Below are positions 1 to 5,883 of a stretch of 9,215 nucleotides of DNA, piece by piece. This DNA comes from Paracoccaceae bacterium. GTDB taxonomy: Bacteria > Pseudomonadota > Alphaproteobacteria > Rhodobacterales > Rhodobacteraceae. Under the pieces are notes generated by a model, which saw nothing but the letters and a program-made list of their open reading frames with translations, made no database searches and was not told the DNA's origin. How positions within the stretch are numbered: position 1 is the first letter of the stretch; each line of letters begins with the position of its first letter. Location of the stretch: contig JAGRMK010000098.1 in assembly GCA_020441345.1 (NCBI GenBank), positions 1 to 9,215 of the forward strand. Direction: 5' to 3'. The position numbers were made by a program, and so were the translations under genes.

Positions 1-93
1 CACGAAGTATTTATTCCCGCCAACAAACTGCGCCACTTAGCTCGATTGGATGCAATAGAAGCAGGCGATGACACAGCCGACATAGCCAGACCC
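1..93. other. Sequence downstream of the operon, no gene seen
   Basis: These bases follow the stop codon of the dehydratase gene on the minus strand. I see no convincing hairpin with a T-run, no coding start with a ribosome binding site and no recognisable RNA. The operon may continue or terminate beyond the window edge. Confidence 0.4.
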
Positions 94-1983
94 TCACGCT
101 CGTGGGATACCGCTTTGCCGGGTCAGGCGCTTGAGGGCGGCGATGCGATAGGGGGCGTTGGGGGCGCCATAGCCCTTGTAGCCGGGGTCGCGCTGGACGA
201 TTTCGAAAAACATGCCGCTGGCGAAGGGGCGGGAATACACCTGAAAGAACCGCCCGCCTGCATCCTCGTCATACAGCACGTTCGCGGCTCGCAACCGCGC
301 CAACAATGCCGGGTCCAGATCGAACCGCGTGGCGAGGTCATCGTAGTAATTCGCGCTCATCGGCAAGGGCTGGAACCCCAGCGCGGTCAACCGTTCAACG
401 GTGTCCAGGATATCGTCGCAGGCAAAGGCCACGTGCTGCACCGACGCACCGAAACTGTCTGCCAAAAAATTACCGGCCAGGGTGCGGTGTGTTTCAGCCC
501 CATTCAGCGTGACGCGAAACGCACCGTCTGGCGTGGCGATCGCCTGGCTGCGCACCAGCCCATCCGGGTCGATCACATCGACCATCGGCATTCGCTGCAT
601 GGCAAACAGCGCCTCGTGAAACAGCGACCAGCTGAGCATCGCGTCATAGCCCATGGTTTGGGCCACATGGTCGATCCGGGTCAGCCCGCCATCGCCCGAT
701 GGCTGGGCGGCAAGCGCCCCGAACTCGACGTCCCAAACCGAGGTCAGGCCGCTGGGTTGGTCGAGGAAATGAATCAGGCTGCCGCCAAGCCCGCGAATAG
801 CGGGGATCGGCAATTCATCGGCGCTGCGCGGCTGCTCAAAACCCGTTGACCCAAGGTGCAGCGCCCGCGCGGCGCAGGCGTTCGCATCATCAACGCGCAA
901 ACCGATATCGCAAACCGAAGCGCCGTGTGTGGCATAGGCCGAGCCCGCGAAATCGCCGCGCGACCGGTTCACCAGAAGCCGGATTTCCCCCTGCTTCCAG
1001 ACTGTCAGATCGCGGCTGCGATGGCGCGCGACAGCCTGAAACCCGACCGAGGCAAACAGTGACTCCAGCGCGTCGGCATCCGCCCCGCGCGCCGCGAATT
1101 CCAGAAATTCGACGCCCCGCACCTGCGCACGCGGCGGCAGCGCGGGCACGCTCAGCGCGATATCCGGCTCTGCCCTGCGCACGTCGTCCATCAGCGCGAC
1201 TAGGCTGCGATAGCCGTCCTGCGCCACCGATCGCGGACTGCCGCCGCGAAACTGGTCATTGAAGATCTCCAGGCTGACCGGGCCGCGATACCCGGTCGCC
1301 GCGACGGCCCGCATGAAGCCGGTCACGTCCAGATCGCCCTCGCCTGGCATGTTGCGGAAATGGCGCGACAAATACAGCAGGTCCATCTCGATGCTCGGCG
1401 CGTCCGCGAGTTGCACGAAAAAGATCTTTTCGCCCGGTATGCGGCGGATCGTGTCGGGGTCGATCTTGCGCGCCAGCGTGTGAAAACTGTCCAGGATCAG
1501 GCCGATGTTCGGATGATCTGCGCGGCGCACCACCTCCCAGGCATCGCGGTGGTCAAAGACGTGCCGACCCCAGGCCAGCGCCTCGAAGCCCACGCGGATG
1601 CCGCGGGGCGCTGCAAGCGCGCCCAACTCGGCGAAATCCGCAGCCATGCGGTCGATCCCGCCCATCGCCTGCGGATGCACCGACGAGCAGATCAGCACAT
1701 CGGCCACGCCCAATTCGCCCATCAGGTCGAACTTGCGCTCGGCGCGGGCAAAGGCGCGGTGGCGATGGGGCTCGGGCAACCCCTCGAAATCGCGGAACGG
1801 CTGGAACAGCACGATCTCCAGCCCGTGATCGCGCACCATCGCGCCCACGTCGCGCGGGCTGCCGTCATAGGCGATCAGATCCTGCTCGAAGATCTCGATC
1901 CCTTTGAACCCCGCCTTCGCAATGGCGCCGATCTTGTCAAGCAATGTGCCGGGAACTGAGACTGTGGCAATGGACGGAATCAT
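94..1983 (-). CDS. quiC: 3-dehydroshikimate dehydratase, QuiC type (TIM barrel plus HPPD-like domain)
   Basis: Converts 3-dehydroshikimate to protocatechuate, the aromatising step of shikimate/quinate catabolism; cytoplasmic and metal dependent. The 629 residues match the two-domain form known from Pseudomonas (about 630). Residues 1-270 are a xylose-isomerase-like TIM barrel with the expected metal-ligand positions visible: E134 (GFEALAWG), D165 with H168 (LDSFH), Q191 (FVQLAD) and E239 (SLEIFND). Residues about 285-610 form a VOC/4-hydroxyphenylpyruvate-dioxygenase-like half that keeps a 2-His-1-Glu set: H439 (IDHVAQ), H517 (VQHVAF), E594 (FFEIVQRD). The ATG lies 3 bases after the dctM stop, with a G-rich stretch 7-11 bases upstream as a modest ribosome binding site, so it is the last visible gene of the operon. 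The barrel assignment is firm; whether the C-terminal half has its own catalytic activity cannot be told from sequence. General databases may call it a sugar phosphate isomerase/4-HPPD fusion. Confidence 0.93.
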   Translation of the reverse strand: MIPSIATVSVPGTLLDKIGAIAKAGFKGIEIFEQDLIAYDGSPRDVGAMVRDHGLEIVLFQPFRDFEGLPEPHRHRAFARAERKFDLMGELGVADVLICSSVHPQAMGGIDRMAADFAELGALAAPRGIRVGFEALAWGRHVFDHRDAWEVVRRADHPNIGLILDSFHTLARKIDPDTIRRIPGEKIFFVQLADAPSIEMDLLYLSRHFRNMPGEGDLDVTGFMRAVAATGYRGPVSLEIFNDQFRGGSPRSVAQDGYRSLVALMDDVRRAEPDIALSVPALPPRAQVRGVEFLEFAARGADADALESLFASVGFQAVARHRSRDLTVWKQGEIRLLVNRSRGDFAGSAYATHGASVCDIGLRVDDANACAARALHLGSTGFEQPRSADELPIPAIRGLGGSLIHFLDQPSGLTSVWDVEFGALAAQPSGDGGLTRIDHVAQTMGYDAMLSWSLFHEALFAMQRMPMVDVIDPDGLVRSQAIATPDGAFRVTLNGAETHRTLAGNFLADSFGASVQHVAFACDDILDTVERLTALGFQPLPMSANYYDDLATRFDLDPALLARLRAANVLYDEDAGGRFFQVYSRPFASGMFFEIVQRDPGYKGYGAPNAPYRIAALKRLTRQSGIPRA

Positions 1984-1986
1984 CGG

Positions 1987-3282
1987 TCAGCCCCCGTAGC
2001 CAAGTTGACGCGGCAGAAACAGGACGAAATCGGGCGAGAAGGTGATGATAATCAGCGCCATGATCAGGATGAATATGAAAGGCGCCAGGTCCTTGATGAT
2101 CGGCATAAGGGGTTGCCGCGTGATCGAGGCCACGATGAACAAGAGCAAGCCATAGGGTGGCGTGATCAACCCAAGCATCGCGTTGACCACCACCACGACG
2201 CCGAAATGGACCAGGTCAATGCCAAGGGCATTCGCCGCCGGGATCAGGATCGGCACCACGATCAGCAGCAGCGCGCCCGCCTCCAGAACACAGCCCAACA
2301 CGAGGAACAGAACGTTGACCGCGATCAGAAAACCCACGGGCCCCAGATCCATCGCATTGAGCATCGCCGCGACACTGTCGGGCACGTTTTCGCGGGTGAT
2401 CACATAGTTGAAGGCCAGCGCCCCGGCGATCAGAATGCCGACCGAGGCCGTCGACCGCGCCGAGCCCAGAAGCGCGCCGTAAAACCCACGCAGCGTGACC
2501 GAGCGATAGAGGACCACCGAGATGAACAGCGCATAGGCGGCGGCAACGGCGGCGGCCTCGGTCGGGGTCATGATGCCGCCATAGATGCCGCCCAGCAGGA
2601 TGACGGGCAGCATCAGGGCCGGGATCGCCTGAAAGGTGGCTTTGGGCAACTCGCGCAGCGGGACGCTGTTGTCGACCGGGAAGTTGCGGCGACGCGCCAT
2701 CACGCCATTGGTGACGCCCATGAACATAGCCATCAGCAGCCCCGGCAGAATGCCCGCCGCAAACAGGTAGCCAACCGATTGCTCGGAGACCAAGGCATAG
2801 AGGACCATCGGGATCGACGGCGGGATGATCGGGCCGATGGTGGCCGTGGCGGCGGTGATCGCGGCGGCATAGCTGGGGGTATATTTGCCGTCCTTGGTCA
2901 TCATCGTGATGATGATCTTGCCCATGCCCACCGCATCCGCGACGGCAGAGCCGGACATGCCCGAGAAGATCAGCGACGACACGACGTTGACATGCCCCAA
3001 CCCGCCCCGGAACCGACCAACCAGCGCCTGTGCAAATTTCAGAAGCTTGTCGGCCAGTGACCCGATGTTCATGATGTCTGCCGCCAGGATGAACAGCGGC
3101 ACCGCCAGCAGCGTATAGCCGTTGAAGAGACCCTGCATCATCGTTTCAGCAGCGATGGAGGCGTCATACCCTTTGAGCAGCAGGTAGACAAAGCTGCCGG
3201 CGAGCATCGAGATGCCGATGGAATGCCCCATGATCGCCAGCGCGACGATCAGCAGGATCGTGATCGTAAACGGGTCAATCAT
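1987..3282 (-). CDS. dctM: TRAP transporter large permease, DctM family
   Basis: The main membrane-embedded subunit of a tripartite ATP-independent periplasmic transporter; it moves the acid delivered by DctP across the inner membrane, driven by an ion gradient. From the chosen start (MIDPFTITIL) it has 431 residues, the usual family length, and is almost wholly hydrophobic with about 11-12 membrane segments. Family signatures are visible: GMSGSAVADAVGMGK (108-122), PPSIPMVLYAL (154-164), GGIMTPTEAAAVAAAYAL (235-252) and LITPPYGLLLFI (372-383). A longer in-frame extension of 23 residues upstream exists, but it is polar and lies inside dctQ. The ATG at 3282 has GAGGGG seven bases before it and overlaps the dctQ end by 8 bases, indicating translational coupling. 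The substrate is inferred from the flanking enzymes: shikimate, quinate or 3-dehydroshikimate. Confidence 0.95.
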   Translation of the reverse strand: MIDPFTITILLIVALAIMGHSIGISMLAGSFVYLLLKGYDASIAAETMMQGLFNGYTLLAVPLFILAADIMNIGSLADKLLKFAQALVGRFRGGLGHVNVVSSLIFSGMSGSAVADAVGMGKIIITMMTKDGKYTPSYAAAITAATATIGPIIPPSIPMVLYALVSEQSVGYLFAAGILPGLLMAMFMGVTNGVMARRRNFPVDNSVPLRELPKATFQAIPALMLPVILLGGIYGGIMTPTEAAAVAAAYALFISVVLYRSVTLRGFYGALLGSARSTASVGILIAGALAFNYVITRENVPDSVAAMLNAMDLGPVGFLIAVNVLFLVLGCVLEAGALLLIVVPILIPAANALGIDLVHFGVVVVVNAMLGLITPPYGLLLFIVASITRQPLMPIIKDLAPFIFILIMALIIITFSPDFVLFLPRQLGYGG

Positions 3283-3805
3283 AGTCGTGCCCCTCGGGAT
3301 GGCCCGGCGTGTCATAGCGCGTGGAACGGCCGGTGATCCCACCCCAAACACCGAGCAGAGACCGGATGATCACGGCGACGGCAAAAGCGATGTAGATACT
3401 GAAGACATAGTTGTAACGGATGCGCATGGCTGGCGTGCGCTCGATGCGCATGAACTGCACGTAGTCCAGGCACTTCGGCAGGGTCCAGGCCAGAACAGCC
3501 GCCACGAACAGCCCTGTGATCACGTCCAGAACCCGGCGTGCCGACAGCGGCAAGGCGTTGTAGACGATGTCCAGGCGGATCACGTCCACGTCGCGCACCA
3601 CGAAGGCATAGCCGAACAGGATCCCCCAGAGCCACGCGACCGAAACGACCTCGATCGTCCAGTTCGTCCAAGACACCGGCAGCGCCAGCACATAGCGAAA
3701 GGTGATCTGCAACAGGAAGGTTGCAAACATCGTCAGCAAGAGCAGAGCGATGAAATTCTCGGCCCGGCGTGAAAGCCAGCCGAAAATCGGCGCGATGCTG
3801 GGCAT
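3275..3805 (-). CDS. dctQ: TRAP transporter small permease, DctQ family
   Basis: Small membrane subunit that pairs with DctM in a TRAP transporter. From the ATG at 3805 (MPSIAPIFGW) it has 176 residues with four hydrophobic segments at about 19-36, 51-70, 91-111 and 131-150. It carries the family pattern FRYVL, then a Trp/Glu-rich segment (WTNWTIEVVSVAWLWGI), then RDVDVIRLDIVYN. A TTG codon six residues further upstream would extend the frame, but the ATG is preferred because AAAGGA lies seven bases before it. It overlaps dctM by 8 bases and is separated from dctP by 64 bases that hold a strong hairpin. The short C-terminal tail (after about 150) is polar and presumably cytoplasmic. DctQ proteins diverge fast, so the call leans on topology and position as well as motif. 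Confidence 0.92.
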   Translation of the reverse strand: MPSIAPIFGWLSRRAENFIALLLLTMFATFLLQITFRYVLALPVSWTNWTIEVVSVAWLWGILFGYAFVVRDVDVIRLDIVYNALPLSARRVLDVITGLFVAAVLAWTLPKCLDYVQFMRIERTPAMRIRYNYVFSIYIAFAVAVIIRSLLGVWGGITGRSTRYDTPGHPEGHDYD

Positions 3806-3824
3806 GATCCTATCCTTTGACAAG

Positions 3825-3852
3825 CGGGGCGGCGCAACCGCGCGCCGCCCCG
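3825..3852 (-). repeat. Strong GC hairpin between dctP and dctQ
   Basis: CGGGGCGGCGC at 3825-3835 and its exact complement at 3842-3852 form an 11-bp stem with a 6-base loop. It lies 17 bases past the dctP stop and 19 bases before the dctQ start. On the minus strand it is followed by CTTGTCAAAGG, not a T-run, so it is unlikely to be a full intrinsic terminator. A processing or mRNA 3'-end protecting stem that keeps the binding protein in excess over the permeases is the likelier role (inference; such stems occur after many binding-protein genes). Confidence 0.75.
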
Positions 3853-3869
3853 GTGTTTGGCTCAGGCGG

Positions 3870-4847
3870 TCAGAGCGCGCCGATGGATTCGACCAGACCT
3901 GCCGGCCAATCCGTCGAATACGGCGAGGCCATGTAGACTTCGGTCACGTGGCGCTGGAAGGCCGCGTTGTCGGGGTCATAAACATCGATGCCCTGGGCTT
4001 CGAATTCGCCGCGCAAGGTGGCTTCCTGTTCCAGCGTCACCTGATCCAGCGCCGCCTCGAAGCGGTCAGCGCACATCTGCACGCGCTCCTGCTGTTCGCC
4101 GGTCATGGAATTCCACTTTGACAGCGAAATGGTGAACTCGTTGGCCGCGATCAGGTGGTTGGTCATTGCCATATGGGTGATCAACTCGTCGAACCGCATC
4201 GAGCGCGTGGCCGGAAAGCCGTTGTCCTGCGCGTCGATCGCGCCGGTTTGCAGGGCGGTGTAGACCTCGGTGAACGGGACCGGAACGGGGTTCGCCCCCA
4301 TCGCCTGACCGACGAACTGCCAGCCCTCGCCACCGGGCATACGCAGGCGAACACCGGCCAGGTCTTCGGGCGTCATATAGCGGCGGTCGCCAATATACGA
4401 CAATTGCCGCGCGCCGATATACGGGAAGGCAAGGAACTTGACGCCGGTGGCCTCTTCGACCTGCGCCCAGAGATCATCGAGAACATCGCTGTCATAGGTC
4501 GCGCGCATGTGGGCATAGTCGCGGAACAGGAACGGCAGACCCAGAACCGAGGTCGCCGGGACCTGGTTGTAGAAGTCGAAGATCGCCAGGTTGCCCATGT
4601 CCAGGTTGCCGCGCTGCATGGCGGTCAGCTCGGTGCCCTGTGCGAACAGGGTCGCGCCGTGATAGGCTTGAAAGTTGAACTCGTCGCCGAGGCAATCGCC
4701 GAACTCCGATTGCAGCAGCTGCGAGCGGATGTCGGCATCGGTGACGGTGTCCGAATATACCAGATCAACGGTTGCGAACGCAGCGCCCGCCGTCAAGGCA
4801 AAGGCGGCCAGGCTGGTTGCCAGAGTGGTCTTCAGGGTAAAACGCAT
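3870..4847 (-). CDS. dctP: TRAP transporter periplasmic solute-binding protein, DctP family
   Basis: Periplasmic receptor that captures the substrate and hands it to DctQM. The 325-residue length is normal for the family. Residues 1-25 are a Sec signal peptide: basic start (MRFTLK), hydrophobic core, and AFA at 23-25 as the probable cleavage site before TVDLVYSD. Family landmarks are visible: FLFRDYAHMRA (106-116), GARQLS with R147, VRLRMPGG (166-173) with R167/R169 where an Arg normally pairs with the substrate carboxylate, and the signature FTEVYTALQTGAIDAQDN (192-209). GGGAGGA sits four bases before the ATG, a stronger ribosome binding site than those of the other operon genes. It lies between the dehydrogenase and dctQ. 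Carboxylate binding is expected for the family; the exact ligand (shikimate, quinate or dehydroshikimate) is inferred from neighbours. Confidence 0.95.
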   Translation of the reverse strand: MRFTLKTTLATSLAAFALTAGAAFATVDLVYSDTVTDADIRSQLLQSEFGDCLGDEFNFQAYHGATLFAQGTELTAMQRGNLDMGNLAIFDFYNQVPATSVLGLPFLFRDYAHMRATYDSDVLDDLWAQVEEATGVKFLAFPYIGARQLSYIGDRRYMTPEDLAGVRLRMPGGEGWQFVGQAMGANPVPVPFTEVYTALQTGAIDAQDNGFPATRSMRFDELITHMAMTNHLIAANEFTISLSKWNSMTGEQQERVQMCADRFEAALDQVTLEQEATLRGEFEAQGIDVYDPDNAAFQRHVTEVYMASPYSTDWPAGLVESIGAL

Positions 4848-4868
4848 CGTATCCTCCCATGTGCGTTT

Positions 4869-4890
4869 CCCGGGCCCCGAAGGGCGCCGG
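4869..4890 (-). repeat. Small hairpin between the dehydrogenase gene and dctP
   Basis: In the 45-base gap, GGGC and GCCC (4874-4877 and 4882-4885) pair around a loop that reads C-UUCG-G on the minus strand, an exceptionally stable tetraloop. Further imperfect pairing extends on both sides. No T-run follows. It could pause or partly terminate transcription, or be incidental in GC-rich DNA. Confidence 0.4.
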
Positions 4891-4892
4891 AC

Positions 4893-5774
4893 TCAGGTAA
4901 AACTGTCGAATGTCGCCCGCATGCGGGCAGGGTCAGGGGTCAGGCCGGTAAACAGCTCGAAAGCAGCAACGGCCTGGAACACGGCCATGCCCGAGCCGTC
5001 CATTGCGTGGCAGCCGCGCGCACGGGCGGCGCGCAGAAATTCGGTCTCCAGCGGGAAATAAACGATGTCGATGACCCAATGCCGGGGGTCGACCAAGGCC
5101 ATGTCCAGCGGTGTTCCGGGCAGTTTGGCCATGCCGACAGGGGTGGCGTTGACGATGCCATCGGCGGCCGCAGCCGCGTCGCGCAGATCGGTGACGCCCG
5201 CGATGCGACCGGTGCCCAACCGCGCCTCGATCGCGGCGACAAGGTCCGCCACCGCACAGCGGTCGGTGTCATGCACGAACAGGGTTTTCACGCCATTGTC
5301 CAAGAGCGCATTGGCCACCGCGCCACCTGCACCACCGGCGCCCAAAAGCAACACGGTTTCATGAGATCGCGCGCCAATCTGGCGACGAAACCCTTCGAAA
5401 AAGCCCGAATAATCGGTGTTGTGGGCAATCCGTCGCCCGTCGCGGAACACCACTGCGTTGGTTGCCCCGACGGCCGCCGCCGAAGGCGCGACCACATCGA
5501 CATGATCCAGGGCCGTGCGCTTGAAAGGAAAGGTGACATTGACGCCCACAAGACCGCGCGCTTGCGCGTCTTGCAGCAGAACGCCAATGCCCGGCTTTGG
5601 GCTCGGCATCTGGTCCGTGTCAATGAGGTCATAGACGTAATCGACCCCCAAGGCCCGGCCTTCGGCGCTGTGCATCAAGGGCGTGCGCGACGCGGCAATC
5701 CCGGCGCCGATCAACCCTGCGCGGATTGCGGGCTTGGCGTTCGGGGTCGCCTTGCTGAGCGCCGTCATGGTCAC
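4893..5774 (-). CDS. Shikimate/quinate dehydrogenase, AroE superfamily (probably NAD-dependent, catabolic)
   Basis: Interconverts shikimate and 3-dehydroshikimate (or quinate and 3-dehydroquinate). The N-terminal substrate domain shows SRTPLMH (29-35), GVNVTFPFK with catalytic K85, ATNAV with N106, and HNTDYSGF with catalytic D121. The Rossmann half shows GAGGAGGA (145-152), ATPVGM (210-215), DIVYFPLETEFL (236-247) and MAVFQAVAAFELFTG (263-277). After the second beta strand it reads VHDTDR (167-172), with acidic residues where biosynthetic AroE has the NADP-binding NRT-x-R motif. Acidic residues there favour NAD and a degradative role, as in the quinate/shikimate dehydrogenases of corynebacteria. 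The GTG at 5774 is preferred because AGGGGA lies about six bases upstream; an ATG two codons in is the alternative but stands 12 bases from it. First gene of the operon, behind the repeat-containing promoter region. A plain biosynthetic AroE is the less likely alternative, given the neighbours. Confidence 0.9.
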   Translation of the reverse strand: MTMTALSKATPNAKPAIRAGLIGAGIAASRTPLMHSAEGRALGVDYVYDLIDTDQMPSPKPGIGVLLQDAQARGLVGVNVTFPFKRTALDHVDVVAPSAAAVGATNAVVFRDGRRIAHNTDYSGFFEGFRRQIGARSHETVLLLGAGGAGGAVANALLDNGVKTLFVHDTDRCAVADLVAAIEARLGTGRIAGVTDLRDAAAAADGIVNATPVGMAKLPGTPLDMALVDPRHWVIDIVYFPLETEFLRAARARGCHAMDGSGMAVFQAVAAFELFTGLTPDPARMRATFDSFT

Positions 5775-5803
5775 GTGATTCCCCTACCAAGGCCTCGGGG
5801 CTC

Positions 5804-5832
5804 AAAATGTTCTCATTAGTTAATTGTGTCAA
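5804..5832 (-). promoter_or_regulatory. Candidate promoter of the catabolic operon
   Basis: On the minus strand a perfect -35 box TTGACA (5832-5827) is followed after 17 bases by a weak -10, CATTTT (5809-5804). The start of transcription would fall near 5797, leaving a leader of about 23 bases with the AGGGGA site. A good -35 with a poor -10 suits a regulated promoter. Prediction from sequence only. Confidence 0.5.
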
Positions 5833-5852
5833 TCAAAATGTTCCGATAAGTT
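5824..5852 (+). promoter_or_regulatory. Candidate promoter of the regulator gene
   Basis: TTGTGT (5824-5829), 17 bases, then TAAGTT (5847-5852) gives a mediocre sigma-70-like promoter with a start near 5859. Its -35 overlaps the -35 of the opposite promoter, so the two would compete or be co-repressed. Weak match, supported mainly by the position between divergent genes. Confidence 0.35.
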
Positions 5853-5883
5853 CATTACGACAATGAAGCGGAGCTTTGAGACG

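Larger units (their letters stand above)
5802..5856. repeat. Tandem 24-base direct repeat, candidate TetR-family operator
   Basis: Copies at 5802-5825 and 5833-5856 share 20 of 24 bases, starting with an identical TCAAAATGTTC and ending GTTAATT or GTTCATT. Their starts are 31 bp apart, close to three helical turns, so bound proteins would sit on one face of the DNA. Within each copy GTT(C/A) recurs at a 10-base step. The left copy covers the spacer and -10 of the operon promoter, the right copy those of the divergent regulator promoter. The short AT-rich block stands out from its GC-rich surroundings. The likely ligand is the adjacent TetR-type regulator. Confidence 0.65.

Noticed and set aside
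46..849. A 267-codon plus-strand frame opposite quiC.
   Set aside because: Antisense to a gene with complete catalytic motifs; no ribosome binding site or family match.
2005..3060. A 351-codon plus-strand frame rich in Asp, Arg, His and Gln.
   Set aside because: It is the complement of the hydrophobic dctM codons; the biased composition is what antisense reading of a membrane protein gives.
4155..5819. A 554-codon open frame on the plus strand opposite dctP and the dehydrogenase.
   Set aside because: It is the GC-driven antisense shadow of two well-supported genes; its translation is polar and repetitive and shows no known family.
5823..5833. ATTG-TGT-CAAT palindrome between the direct repeats as a separate operator.
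   Set aside because: Only 4 bp per arm and it coincides with the -35 boxes; the longer direct repeats explain the region better.
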